Positions 38,383 to 47,429 of a DNA stretch of 64,000 nucleotides are shown here, piece after piece. The position numbers and the translations under genes are program-made. The stretch is from a virus: IMG/VR virus record IMGVR_UViG_3300042302_000730, positions 1-64,000 of that record; one strand, 5' to 3'. Below the pieces are notes generated by a model, which made no database searches, was not told where the DNA came from, and was given only the letters and a program-made list of their open reading frames with translations. Position 1 is the stretch's first letter. Every line of letters begins with the position of its first letter.

Positions 38383-38826
38383 ATGGCTTCTGAAAATATT
38401 GGAAATTTGTACCCAAGCAAAATTCCTGGGTATGACGATGCTGCTGACATACAAGCAGCACTAAGACTATATCATTACGGATCAACAACTTACGATGTTA
38501 ACAATACAGATACTGCTCAACTATTAAATCCATCATTAGCATATACAATTAATGACTTACAAGAACAAATTGCAGATAATTTAAACAATCCCGCTGCTGC
38601 TGCAGAAGTCCAAAACACAGAGCCAACCTCTCCAGTAGATGGATTTTTGTGGGTAAACACTGCAACCTCTGTAACAGGAAGTCCTTTATCAGCAACATCA
38701 GTTTATCAAAACACAACCCCAGCATCCGGACTTGTTGATGGTTTATTGTGGGTAAAAAAAGGAACATCCCCGTTAGAGATGTATGTTTATGATTCTAACA
38801 CTACCGCTTTTATTCAGGTGATCTAA
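38383..38826 (+). CDS. tail-associated protein
   Basis: 147 residues. YPSKIPGYDDAADIQAALRLYHYG at the start; two short repeats of the type SPVDGFLWV and GLVDGLLWV. Structural by context and composition. Confidence 0.65.
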   Translation: MASENIGNLYPSKIPGYDDAADIQAALRLYHYGSTTYDVNNTDTAQLLNPSLAYTINDLQEQIADNLNNPAAAAEVQNTEPTSPVDGFLWVNTATSVTGSPLSATSVYQNTTPASGLVDGLLWVKKGTSPLEMYVYDSNTTAFIQVI

Positions 38827-39446
38827 TGGCAACATTTAATTCAACACCAAGGCCAGGATATGTTTATGATGAAGCCACCGACCAGTGGTATGAACTTGCA
38901 GGTAAAGTAAACACTGCAGCAGCATACACTTGGACTGCAGGGCAAACATTTGATTCAACTGTATCTTTAAACTCTACCGTAATTGCAAAAAATGTTAATA
39001 TATTCTTAAACCCAGCAGCAGCATTAGCAGCAATTCCAACACCAATTTACGGAACTATTATATTTTTAAAACAAAATGCTGGCGGAAGTGTTATAAATGA
39101 TTTACAGGTTTATGATGGAACAAATTGGTTATCAATCGTAGATCCTTTATACACATTTAATCAACAATCATCTTCTTACACTCTTGTTATTTCAGATTCT
39201 TTTAAAATGATAGAAATGTCTGCTGGAGGAACATTAACGGTCCCACTTGACTCTAGTGTTGACTTTCCAATTGGAACTGCTATTGATATTTTACAAACTT
39301 CTTCTTCTCAAGTTACACTTGCAGGAGCATCGGGAGTTACAGTAAATGCTACCCCAGGTCTAAAAATTAGAGCACAGTGGTCTAGCGTAACTCTAGTAAA
39401 ACGTGCAGCAAATACTTGGGTTGCTATGGGAGATTTGGTTGCATAA
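38826..39446 (+). CDS. tail fibre protein
   Basis: 206 residues. Its C-terminal 70 residues (SYTLVISDSFKMIEM...VTVNATPGLKIRAQW...WVAMGDL) are paralogous to the end of the 47933-49672 protein, and in both cases an FTPFG/Hint protein follows. This points to a duplicated two-gene unit. Confidence 0.72.
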   Translation: MATFNSTPRPGYVYDEATDQWYELAGKVNTAAAYTWTAGQTFDSTVSLNSTVIAKNVNIFLNPAAALAAIPTPIYGTIIFLKQNAGGSVINDLQVYDGTNWLSIVDPLYTFNQQSSSYTLVISDSFKMIEMSAGGTLTVPLDSSVDFPIGTAIDILQTSSSQVTLAGASGVTVNATPGLKIRAQWSSVTLVKRAANTWVAMGDLVA

Positions 39447-40390
39447 TGGCAAAAAATATCGGACGTGGAAATAAAGGATCACGAAAAAACTCAATACCAA
39501 ACGTAGTTGGAGTTGCAAAAACTACTGCAGAAACAAATTTAACTAACGCTGGCTTTGTTTATAACACAACAAACGAAAACACAGGAGATGCTGGGCTAAA
39601 TAACACAATTAAATCTCAAAGCATTGTGGCAGGAGAAGTTCAGGCTGTTGGTACTAATGTAAATTTAGTAAATTATACTTTTAGTTTTACTCCATTCGGA
39701 GCATTTGGTTTTACTCCTTTTGGTTTCACCCCAGTTGTTGCTTTTGGTTTTACCCCAGTTGTTTCTTTTGGTTTTACTCCTTTTGGTTTCACCCCAGTTG
39801 TTTCTTTTGGTTTTACCCCATTTGGTTTTACCCCATTTGGCTTTACTCCAGTTTTTTCTTTTGCACCAAATCCTGGGCCTTTTAGTTTTACGCCACCAAA
39901 CTGCATAGATGAAAACACTTTAATTAGCACACCTAATGGCCCAATTGCAGCCAAAGACCTAAAAGTTGATGATGAAATTGACAGCGTTAATTTATTAGAA
40001 ATTCCACAAAGCGATATTACAGGGCAATATGATTTTGATTATGTAGGAATGATTTCAAAAACTCTTACACCATTAAACAAAACAACCACACGCATTGTTG
40101 CTATAGAGCCTTTTGCAAAAAACGAAGTAATATATTTTAATGATGATTTAGAAAAATTATTTTCAATTAGTCAGCCAATGTTTACAAAATCAAATGACTT
40201 TTATCAAGTAGTTCCAACAGGGGCTCTACAGGTCGGAGATTATTTGATACAAGTAAATGAAGATGGAAGTTTTACAGAAGTTTTAATTGAAACTATAACT
40301 CCATTAATAAAAGACACAACTGTTTATCAATTTAGTTGTGAGCCAGCAGATTGGTTTATTGCGGGTAATTATTTAGTGCATAATAAGTAG
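39446..40390 (+). CDS. PASTA + FTPFG-repeat + Hint-domain tail protein
   Basis: 314 residues from the ATG at 39446 (overlaps the previous stop). Residues about 17-75 form a PASTA-like domain (IPNVVGVAKTTAETNLTNAG...), a fold that binds cell-wall peptidoglycan in other proteins. Residues about 77-150 are FTPFG/FTPVV repeats. From Cys153 (CIDENTLISTPNG) to the end (DWFIAGNYLVHNK) it is a Hint domain: C1 and the terminal His-Asn are present, but the block-B His is replaced (SISQPMF). Expected chemistry: autocatalytic cleavage or transfer, perhaps slow. Paralogue of 49717. Confidence 0.8.
   Translation: MAKNIGRGNKGSRKNSIPNVVGVAKTTAETNLTNAGFVYNTTNENTGDAGLNNTIKSQSIVAGEVQAVGTNVNLVNYTFSFTPFGAFGFTPFGFTPVVAFGFTPVVSFGFTPFGFTPVVSFGFTPFGFTPFGFTPVFSFAPNPGPFSFTPPNCIDENTLISTPNGPIAAKDLKVDDEIDSVNLLEIPQSDITGQYDFDYVGMISKTLTPLNKTTTRIVAIEPFAKNEVIYFNDDLEKLFSISQPMFTKSNDFYQVVPTGALQVGDYLIQVNEDGSFTEVLIETITPLIKDTTVYQFSCEPADWFIAGNYLVHNK
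39681..39866 (+). repeat. tandem FTPFG-coding repeats
   Basis: Near-identical units of about 15-30 bp (TTTGGTTTTACTCC-type) coding for Phe-Thr-Pro-Phe-Gly. Open frames on the other strands here are mirror images of this repeat, not genes. Confidence 0.85.
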
Positions 40391-40395
40391 GCCTT

Positions 40396-41007
40396 ATGGG
40401 ATTCCCAATTGGAACAAAAGTATATCTTGAGGATAAAACTTTAAAAAACATTGAAGATTTACAGTTTGGTGATAAAATTTTATCTATTAAAACAAAAGAT
40501 TCAGAAATTTTAACTCATTCAGAATTTTATCATCGATACATAAAATTAAATAACAAAAGAGAAGGATTTTTTATTCAAACAGGAGATACTGTTTTGTGTT
40601 CTGCAACAGTATATTCTGTTTTTGTTCATAAAAATTTTGGAAATTTTAAAAGTTTAAACAACAATATATTGTCAGGAATAGATCCAATATTAATACAGAA
40701 AGATTTAGAGGTAGATCACATGTATTTAAAAAATGCAGATAGTATTATTGGTAAAATGATATCTAGTGAAAATGAAGAAAACTATTTTATTCAATCTTTA
40801 GATTCTAAGCCTTTTAATCTAAATGTAGAAACTTTAGATGACAATATTTTTGTTAACCCAGATCAACCATTTTTAAAAACAAAAATTGAAGATTTTGAAT
40901 CAAAAATTTCTAACCAAATTTCAGTTTCTTTAGTACTTTTAGATAATTACTTTTTTTTAACCGAAAACTTTATATGTCTTAGTCATTTAATAATGGAAGA
41001 AAATTAA
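40396..41007 (+). CDS. Hint-like protein without catalytic Cys
   Basis: 203 residues. FPIGTKVYLEDKTLKNIEDLQFGDKIL is a Hint block A, but the first Cys is replaced by Gly, and the protein ends without His-Asn. It follows the Hint protein by 5 bp. It may be a binding partner or regulator of the active domain, or a decayed copy. Confidence 0.62.
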   Translation: MGFPIGTKVYLEDKTLKNIEDLQFGDKILSIKTKDSEILTHSEFYHRYIKLNNKREGFFIQTGDTVLCSATVYSVFVHKNFGNFKSLNNNILSGIDPILIQKDLEVDHMYLKNADSIIGKMISSENEENYFIQSLDSKPFNLNVETLDDNIFVNPDQPFLKTKIEDFESKISNQISVSLVLLDNYFFLTENFICLSHLIMEEN

Positions 41008-41009
41008 TT

Positions 41010-41633
41010 ATGAATAAAACTTTTTTAGATAACTTTGTTATCCTTTATTCTGAGAATAAAAATAAAAATTTTATAGAATTGTTACAGACAGTAAACAATG
41101 AGCCATCAACAAAAAATGTATGGAGCATTTCTTCTTTAAAAAATATTAGAGATACTGATCATATTGTCAATCAAAAAGTTATTAACTTGCCAAGCGAAGA
41201 TAATTTTTTATTGGTTCCTAATTTAGTAATTTCAGAAATTAACTTAGTGGCAAACAATTTAGGGCAATCTATTAAAAAAAGTAATTTAAAATCTGAATTA
41301 ATTGACTATGCCTTTCCCTTTCTGTATGATTATATAAAAGAATACGAACTGTCAATAAAAAAAATAAAAAATTTTACAATTTACGAACAAATTGAAAGTT
41401 CTGATTTTCACGATGATTTAGATAGAGATGGACAAAAACATTTTTATACAATTGTTATAGCATTAAACGACAACTATGCTGGTGGTGAATTTCAATTTGA
41501 AAATAGAGTTGGCAACGAAATTATAAGTTTATCTGCAGGAGATGTTTTGATATATCCAGCAAACAAAAACTATAGACACAGAGAACTTAGAGTTACTTCT
41601 GGAACAAAATATACGGCTATTGCCTATTTTTAA
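41010..41633 (+). CDS. prolyl-4-hydroxylase-like 2OG-Fe(II) oxygenase
   Basis: 207 residues. DFHDDLD (H-x-D), YAGGEFQFENR, SAGDVLIYPANKNYRHREL (distal His) and TKYTAIAYF, where Lys may replace Arg as the cosubstrate residue. It starts 2 nt after the Hint-like gene, so it is co-made with the FTPFG tail protein. Confidence 0.82.
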   Translation: MNKTFLDNFVILYSENKNKNFIELLQTVNNEPSTKNVWSISSLKNIRDTDHIVNQKVINLPSEDNFLLVPNLVISEINLVANNLGQSIKKSNLKSELIDYAFPFLYDYIKEYELSIKKIKNFTIYEQIESSDFHDDLDRDGQKHFYTIVIALNDNYAGGEFQFENRVGNEIISLSAGDVLIYPANKNYRHRELRVTSGTKYTAIAYF

Positions 41634-42160
41634 TTAATTGTCGGATATTTAGTTAAAAATTCTTTAATTCTTTGTCCCTCAAGATAAGTCCAAGATGACC
41701 AATCTTTTCCGCCTTTTGTCATGTAGAAAGCAATCTCTGCATTGGTTACTGGATTAAAAAGATCAGAGACCGAGTTAAGATTAAATTTTTCTAGTCTATC
41801 CTCCATTAATCTTCCATTCATATTAATCTGAAATATTCCAAACGAGTGGTCGCCAGTGTCCTTGTTGCCGTTAAAGGCCAGAGGCCTGCCATTGCTTTCT
41901 TTTTTAGCAACTGCCCATGCCATTTTTAAACCTTGTCCGTCAAAGCCAACCGCTTTCAATAAAACCTTTAACTCTTTATCTGACAGGGTTGTAACGTTAG
42001 AATATTTTGCTTTTATTGCGGACGGAGTCCCCGACTCAACTTTTTCATTTGCAGTTTCTATAGGTACAATTTCTTCTAGATTTGCGTTAGCCCCAGTTAA
42101 ACCAACTACGGCAGCAATAAAACTTCCGGCAATTCCAGTAATAAAATCTTCTTTATTCAT
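41630..42160 (-). CDS. secreted lysozyme-like protein
   Basis: 176 residues from the ATG at 42160 (AGGAGG upstream); the in-frame ATG at 42199 lies in the leader. A signal-like N-terminus (FITGIAGSFIAAVVGLTGANA) precedes a lysozyme/SLT-type domain: AWAVAKKESNGRPLAFN (catalytic Glu), HSFGIFQINMNG and NAEIAFYMTKGGKDWSSW. Role: peptidoglycan cleavage at lysis or entry. It is the only minus gene in the tail array and has its own strong promoter. Confidence 0.82.
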   Translation of the reverse strand: MNKEDFITGIAGSFIAAVVGLTGANANLEEIVPIETANEKVESGTPSAIKAKYSNVTTLSDKELKVLLKAVGFDGQGLKMAWAVAKKESNGRPLAFNGNKDTGDHSFGIFQINMNGRLMEDRLEKFNLNSVSDLFNPVTNAEIAFYMTKGGKDWSSWTYLEGQRIKEFLTKYPTIN

Positions 42161-42182
42161 AGATCCTCCTATAAGTAAAATA

Positions 42183-42196
42183 ACACCTTTCGGTGT
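42183..42196 (-). promoter_or_regulatory. GNRA hairpin in the lysozyme leader
   Basis: Sense ACACC-GAAA-GGTGT followed by TATTTTA, between the promoter and the ribosome site; a possible attenuator. Confidence 0.5.
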
Positions 42197-42206
42197 CAAT
42201 ACCTTA

Positions 42207-42236
42207 ATTATATCAACCCCAAATCAATTTTGTCAA
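42207..42236 (-). promoter_or_regulatory. consensus promoter of the lysozyme gene
   Basis: TTGACA (42231-42236), 18 bp, TATAAT (42207-42212). Confidence 0.85.
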
Positions 42237-42270
42237 CTACCAATGCTTTTAGTGGTATAATAATAAAATT

Positions 42271-42801
42271 ATGGCATCAGGTTCAACAAATCCGCAATTA
42301 ATACCATATCCGTTAGCAGATGATCCTGTAAACGTTCATTCTGACATGCAAGAAATGGCAGAAAAGGTAAATGATATATTAACTGCCCTACAAGTCCCTT
42401 ATTTATCTCTTGATGTAAAAAATATAAGCGGGGCAACATTAATAAAAGGAACTCCTGTATACATAACTGGATACTCTAGTGGCAGAGCAACTATCGATAA
42501 ATGTGAGTCTGATGATATTAATACATTCCCATGTGTTGGTTTGGTCAAGGCTCAAATATTAGATGGACAAGAAGGTGTTGTAGTAACGGTTGGAGTTTTA
42601 GATGACATTAATACTTCTACATATTCTAATGGAGATAAGTTATATATAGGGGCTTCTGGTGGGCTAGTCAATGCCCGACCAACAAATGGCTCTGGTGTTA
42701 TTGGTGTTGTTTCATATTCACATGCAACAAGTGGAAAAATATTAGTTTCGCCAATTAAGGGAGGAAATGCCACCTGGGGTGCTGTTAAAAACGGACTTTA
42801 A
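42271..42801 (+). CDS. tail or capsid decoration protein
   Basis: 176 residues. N-terminus STNPQLIPYPLADDPVNVHSDMQEM, then a beta domain with LIKGTPVYITGYSSGRATI and STYSNGDKLYIGASGGL, which is common in phage fibre or decoration proteins. TATAAT (42256-42261), 9 nt gap. Confidence 0.7.
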   Translation: MASGSTNPQLIPYPLADDPVNVHSDMQEMAEKVNDILTALQVPYLSLDVKNISGATLIKGTPVYITGYSSGRATIDKCESDDINTFPCVGLVKAQILDGQEGVVVTVGVLDDINTSTYSNGDKLYIGASGGLVNARPTNGSGVIGVVSYSHATSGKILVSPIKGGNATWGAVKNGL

Positions 42802-42817
42802 GTGTTATAATTAAATC

Positions 42818-43228
42818 ATGGCAACAACAAGAAGCAGTAGCGGTCAATATGAAGTTGGGAACAAACCTCCAACAGTAACTTGGACAGTAGTTCGTGGAGA
42901 CACATCTGCGTTTCGTGTTTACGTAACCGATGACGCCAAAGAGCCATTAAATATTCCAGATTGGACAATTACAATGAAAATTAAACGTCCAACTCTTGCA
43001 CAAAATAAAGGTGTCATTACAGATGATGCAACTACAATTATGGCATTAACACCAATTCATGATGCAGATGATGGCGATGGCGAATTTACAGTTTCTCTAG
43101 AGGCATCAGAATCAGTATCTCTTCAAACAGGAGACATCTTCGACATACAACTTTCTTCTGCTGGTAATCTTCAGGTCTGGACAGTTGCCCAGGGTAGTAT
43201 GGTTATCCTAGAAGACGTAACAGATTAA
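42818..43228 (+). CDS. tail beta-sandwich protein (RGDT family, LtfC-like)
   Basis: 136 residues. VTWTVVRGDTSAFRVYVTDD closely matches 36072. Perfect leaderless layout: TATAAT (42806-42811), 6 nt, ATG. Confidence 0.72.
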   Translation: MATTRSSSGQYEVGNKPPTVTWTVVRGDTSAFRVYVTDDAKEPLNIPDWTITMKIKRPTLAQNKGVITDDATTIMALTPIHDADDGDGEFTVSLEASESVSLQTGDIFDIQLSSAGNLQVWTVAQGSMVILEDVTD

Positions 43229-43452
43229 TGGCAAAAGCAGTCCTGTCCAACAAGGGCGCCAATAAAACAAAAAGTATAACTTTAGAAAATTATTCAATTA
43301 CAAAGATTGTTCCAGAAACAAGAGTTGTAAAAATTAATGATGTTTTACCGTTTCGCATAAAGTTTATTAACATTGGGATTGAGGGGTATAGTTCTACTAA
43401 CCCCCCTCCAATTCCACTGCAAGTAATTGGATACAGTAACTACATTTTATAG
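43228..43452 (+). CDS. small tail-operon protein
   Basis: 74 residues (MAKAVLSNKGANKTKSITLENY), beta-rich. One-base overlap; same place as 36458 in the earlier unit. Confidence 0.62.
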   Translation: MAKAVLSNKGANKTKSITLENYSITKIVPETRVVKINDVLPFRIKFINIGIEGYSSTNPPPIPLQVIGYSNYIL

Positions 43453-43463
43453 ATAGGAGAATT

Positions 43464-44177
43464 ATGGCTCATATTACGTTAGCCACACCAATGTATGGTG
43501 GTGTCTGTAGTGGTGCTTTTATGAAAAGTGTTTTACAATTGGCTCAGGCAGTTTCTAATTCAGGGCACCAACTTAATTTTATTGATCTTTCTAATGAATC
43601 TTTAATTACTAGAGCAAGAAATACTTTGACAGAAATGTTTTTAAGAAGTATGAGCGATTATCTTTTATTTATAGATGCGGATCAAGGGTTTGACGCACAG
43701 GCTGTCGTAAGAATGATAGATGAAAATGTAGACCTTATTGGCGCAGCAGTACCAATGAAGGCCATTAATTGGGCAAGAGTTAAAAAGGCCGTTCTAGATG
43801 GTAAAGAAAACTTAGATGAGCACACTGCAATATTTAATGTAAATATGAACAAAGAACAAAGAAAAATGTTAAAAGAAAATCCAAATACCATAGCAGAGGT
43901 TGATTACATGGGCACTGGCTTAATGCTAATATCCAGGAATGTTTTTGAAACAATTAAAAAAGACATTAAACAATATAGGTGCGATCAACCACAGATTGGT
44001 AGCATTGTTTTTGGAGACCCAATATATGATTTTTGGCAAACAACAATTGATGACGAAAGCGAAAGACTGCTATCTGAAGATTATCAATTTTGTAAACTAT
44101 GGAAAGAAAGTGGTGGAAAAATTTATCTTGCGCCATACGTGAGGGTGTCCCATGCTGGAACATACTGGTTTAAATAA
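43464..44177 (+). CDS. GT2-type (GT-A fold) glycosyltransferase
   Basis: 237 residues. SLITRARNTLTEMFL, then the metal-binding DAD in YLLFIDADQGF, DLIGAAVPMK, and EDYQFCKLWKESGGKIYL near the end. A family known in phages; acts on a sugar donor, acceptor unknown. AGGAG upstream. Confidence 0.82.
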   Translation: MAHITLATPMYGGVCSGAFMKSVLQLAQAVSNSGHQLNFIDLSNESLITRARNTLTEMFLRSMSDYLLFIDADQGFDAQAVVRMIDENVDLIGAAVPMKAINWARVKKAVLDGKENLDEHTAIFNVNMNKEQRKMLKENPNTIAEVDYMGTGLMLISRNVFETIKKDIKQYRCDQPQIGSIVFGDPIYDFWQTTIDDESERLLSEDYQFCKLWKESGGKIYLAPYVRVSHAGTYWFK

Positions 44178-44901
44178 ATTAAAGGGGTTCTCCCCAATAT
44201 ATGTGATTAATCTTGAGTCTAAGACAGACAGGCTAGACTATATAAAAAATCATTTTGAAAAGTATGAAATAAAAGATTATAAAATTATTACAGCCTATGA
44301 TGGTGACACTTTTGATTTTGATAAAATTGTTTTTGAAAAAGATAAACTTCAGTTGGCAAAAAATGAATTAGGGGCAACTATCTCGCATCTTGAAACAATC
44401 AAACATTGGCTAGAGACTTCAGATTCTGAATATGCAATTATTACTGAAGACGATTTAAGTTTAGAGACTGTAGATTTTTGGAATTTTGAATTTTCTAATT
44501 TTGTAGAATCAATAAAAAAACCATACGACATGTTACAACTTTGCATTATTCATAACTATAGGGTCAATCCATCCTTACATATGAAAGAAAAAAGAGACTG
44601 GTCTGCAGCATGCTATTTAATTAAAAGAAATAGGGCAGAAGCCTTATTAAAGAAATATTTTATTGATGGAAAATATGTTTTGCCAAGTTCACGAGCAGCA
44701 TTAGCAGATATTTTGATATACGAAGGTTGCAAAACCTTATCTATTCCACTTTTTACTTACACAATGGATTATGGCTCTTCAATTAATTTGGAGTTTGATA
44801 AGACCGCAGAAGAAACTGGCAAGTTCTCTATTCACACAACATCAAAAGAACAAACCTTGGACTATTGGAGAAACCATGAAATACCCAAACTGGTTTTCTA
44901 G
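44152..44901 (+). CDS. glycosyltransferase family 25-like
   Basis: 249 residues. PIYVINLESKTDRLDYIKNHFE at the start, GATISHLETIKHWL and the acidic motif TEDDLSL mark GT25 (LPS-type or collagen galactosyltransferase) enzymes. The start overlaps the GT2 gene by 26 bp. A collagen-type GT25 next to collagen-like fibres and prolyl hydroxylases is suggestive. Confidence 0.82.
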   Translation: MLEHTGLNKLKGFSPIYVINLESKTDRLDYIKNHFEKYEIKDYKIITAYDGDTFDFDKIVFEKDKLQLAKNELGATISHLETIKHWLETSDSEYAIITEDDLSLETVDFWNFEFSNFVESIKKPYDMLQLCIIHNYRVNPSLHMKEKRDWSAACYLIKRNRAEALLKKYFIDGKYVLPSSRAALADILIYEGCKTLSIPLFTYTMDYGSSINLEFDKTAEETGKFSIHTTSKEQTLDYWRNHEIPKLVF

Positions 44902-45439
44902 CAACATTCAAATATTTGAAAAATTTTTAAACAAGTATAAAGACCTTCCAAATGTTAATTTTTTACAAATTGGCGTATACCTTGGTCATGGCTCTGAATG
45001 GCTGTTAAAAAATATATTAACAGACAAAACATCAAGCCTTACAGACATAGATACTTGGAAAGGCTCAAAAGAAAAAATTCACACAGAATTTGACTGGGAT
45101 GAAATTGAGTCAATGTATGATGAAAAAATGAGCCAGTTCCCGAATTCTATAAAGATCAAAAAAGATAGCAAAGAATACCTATCTTCTTCTGATGCAGAGT
45201 TTGACTTTATATATATAGATGGAGATCATTCAGCAGAAGGTGTTTACAATGATGCAATTTTAGCATTCCCGCTTTTAAAATCAGGAGGAATCCTTGCGTT
45301 TGATGATTACGGATGGGAGCACCCAAGTCGAAATGTTGACTTAAAACCTTTAAATGGTATTGATAGGTTTTTAAAAAACAACGAACTTAGAATTAAAATT
45401 TTACAAAAAGGGTATCAAGTTTGGATTGAAAAACTGTAA
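44876..45439 (+). CDS. class I SAM methyltransferase (Methyltransf_24-like)
   Basis: 187 residues from the ATG at 44876 (GGAG before). NFLQIGVYLGHGSEWL (SAM site), FDFIYIDGDHSAEGV and GGILAFDDYGW. Related to the genes at 12736 and 17168. Overlaps the GT25 gene. Confidence 0.8.
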   Translation: MKYPNWFSSNIQIFEKFLNKYKDLPNVNFLQIGVYLGHGSEWLLKNILTDKTSSLTDIDTWKGSKEKIHTEFDWDEIESMYDEKMSQFPNSIKIKKDSKEYLSSSDAEFDFIYIDGDHSAEGVYNDAILAFPLLKSGGILAFDDYGWEHPSRNVDLKPLNGIDRFLKNNELRIKILQKGYQVWIEKL

Positions 45440-45462
45440 TAAAATAATGTTATAATAATGCC

Positions 45463-45909
45463 ATGGCAATCATATCAATCCCAAATGTAAAGAATTTGTT
45501 CCAAACAGGTGACCGCCCTACACAGGCCGATTACATAAATCTTATTGATACTACTGCATCCCAAGCAACAAGTTTAGGGTCTGCGGGTAACAATGATAAT
45601 ACTATTAATGGTATTGAAAATTTAACCACAATAGACAGTTTCAGTGCAACTGAATGGCGAATGGTTAAATATCTGATAGCAATTTCAAAGACTTCTGCTG
45701 GCGATAATAAATTTTATGCCACAGAGATGACAATACTTGTAGATGGAAGCGACATTTCCGTAAGCGAGTACGGCACGATAGACAATGATGGGAATATTGG
45801 CACCATAAGCGTCTCTAGAAGTGGAAACACTGTTTATTTAACAGTAGACCCAGACATATCAATCCGCCCGATCACCGTACGTTACGCACGTATGGGACTT
45901 AAGGCATAA
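45463..45909 (+). CDS. tail-associated protein
   Basis: 148 residues (IPNVKNLFQTGDRPTQADYINLIDT), then a beta domain (YLIAISKTSAGDNKFYATEMTI) also present at the end of the 45925 protein. Leaderless: TATAAT (45451-45456), 6 nt. Confidence 0.68.
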   Translation: MAIISIPNVKNLFQTGDRPTQADYINLIDTTASQATSLGSAGNNDNTINGIENLTTIDSFSATEWRMVKYLIAISKTSAGDNKFYATEMTILVDGSDISVSEYGTIDNDGNIGTISVSRSGNTVYLTVDPDISIRPITVRYARMGLKA

Positions 45910-45924
45910 CCTAGGAGATACAAA

Positions 45925-47400
45925 ATGGCAACAGTAACAAAAGATTTTAAAGTTAAATATGGTCTAATCGTTGAAGGTGCGACAGCAACCGTTAACGGAA
46001 ATGACGTTCTTACAAAATCAGCAGGAGACACAACTTACATACAGGGACTTATTGGTGGAGTAGCAAACTCAGCATCAGTAGCAAATGCTATTGTACTTCG
46101 TGATGGCAACAAAAACTTTGCTGCAAACGTAATTACAGCAGATCTTGTTGGAGATGTAACTGGTCAAGTATCAGACATTTCAAACTTTGATACTGATGAT
46201 TTATCAGAAGGAACTTCAAACCTTTACTTTACAAATGCACGTTCAAAGTCTGCAACAGCAGATCTTTTAACTGGTGCAACTCTAACAAACATTACAATTA
46301 CAGGATCAGGTTCAGGACTTACTATCTCTGCAGAAAACGGTGTAGCAGATTCTGATACTGACGACCTAACAGAAGGTACAACAAACCTTTACTTTACAAA
46401 TGCACGTGCCCAAGCAGCACTTGCTGGATCATACGATCTTGCAGGCGCAGCAGCAAATGCATTATCAGATGCACAAGATTATGCAGATGAAGCAGCAGCC
46501 AACGCTGTAGCAGCAATTGTTGATTCAGCACCAGATTTGCTTAATACTCTTAATGAATTAGCAAACGCAATTGGTGATGACGCAAACTTTGCTGTAACAC
46601 TTGCTAACTCAGTTGCATTAAAGCAAAACATTTTAACTGCAGGGTCAAACATTGATATTACAGGAAATACAATTTCTGTAACTAGCCTTGACACAGATGA
46701 TGTTTCAGAAGGTGCTTCTAATCTTTACTTCTCAAATGCTCGTGCACAAGCAGCAACTGCAGCATCATATGACGCAGCAGGAACCGCAGCAAATGCAATC
46801 GCAGCACTTGACACAGACGATATTGAAGAAGGAGCAAGTAACCTTTATTTCTCAAATGCTCGTTCAAAGTCAGCAGCAGCAGATCTTTTAACTGGTGCAA
46901 CACTTTCAAACATTACAATAACAGGCTCAGGCGCAGGACTTACTATTACCGCTGAAAACGGTGTAGGAGATTCTGATACTGATGATTTAGTAGAAGGAAC
47001 TTCAAACCTTTACTTCTCAAATGCTCGTGCAGTATCTGCTCTTGAAGCAGTTGTTCCAAACTTTGTAGCAGTTGAGTTATCCTCAGTTGCTAAGCAGGTT
47101 GCAGCACAACTATCAGCACCAACAGCAGGAATTCAAGTAGCACATTCTTTTGCAAAGGCTGAATATCGTTCAGCAGAATACCTTGTAAAGGTTGCTTACG
47201 GAGCACACACTGAAATTTCAAAGGTCCTTTTGACACTTGATACTTCAGATAACATTGCAATCACTGAATACGCAATTGTTGGAACCAATGGTTCAGCATC
47301 AACAATTTCAGCAAGTATTTCAGGAGCAGATGTCCGACTCAATGTAACAACTGCTAATAACAGTTCAACAGTAACAGTTGTCGGAACACTAGTAGCGTAA
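45925..47400 (+). CDS. long tail fibre protein with tandem repeats
   Basis: 491 residues. Five copies of the motif DTDDLSEGTSNLYFTNAR (near residues 88, 148, 255, 295, 351) separated by beta segments such as LTNITITGSGSGLTIS; Ala-rich helical stretches between (LAGAAANALSDAQDYADEAA). The ends are a trimerising N-domain (KYGLIVEGA) and a globular C-domain. Confidence 0.8.
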   Translation: MATVTKDFKVKYGLIVEGATATVNGNDVLTKSAGDTTYIQGLIGGVANSASVANAIVLRDGNKNFAANVITADLVGDVTGQVSDISNFDTDDLSEGTSNLYFTNARSKSATADLLTGATLTNITITGSGSGLTISAENGVADSDTDDLTEGTTNLYFTNARAQAALAGSYDLAGAAANALSDAQDYADEAAANAVAAIVDSAPDLLNTLNELANAIGDDANFAVTLANSVALKQNILTAGSNIDITGNTISVTSLDTDDVSEGASNLYFSNARAQAATAASYDAAGTAANAIAALDTDDIEEGASNLYFSNARSKSAAADLLTGATLSNITITGSGAGLTITAENGVGDSDTDDLVEGTSNLYFSNARAVSALEAVVPNFVAVELSSVAKQVAAQLSAPTAGIQVAHSFAKAEYRSAEYLVKVAYGAHTEISKVLLTLDTSDNIAITEYAIVGTNGSASTISASISGADVRLNVTTANNSSTVTVVGTLVA

Positions 47401-47429
47401 TAAAAAATAACTAAAAACGGGGGAGATAA

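Noticed and set aside
39681-39866. CRISPR-like array
   Set aside because: Repeats are contiguous and coding, without unique spacers; no cas genes. No CRISPR array was seen elsewhere.
39673-39954. Minus and +2 frames through the FTPFG repeats (also at 50247-50536)
   Set aside because: Repetitive DNA stays open in several frames; only one frame continues into the Hint domain.
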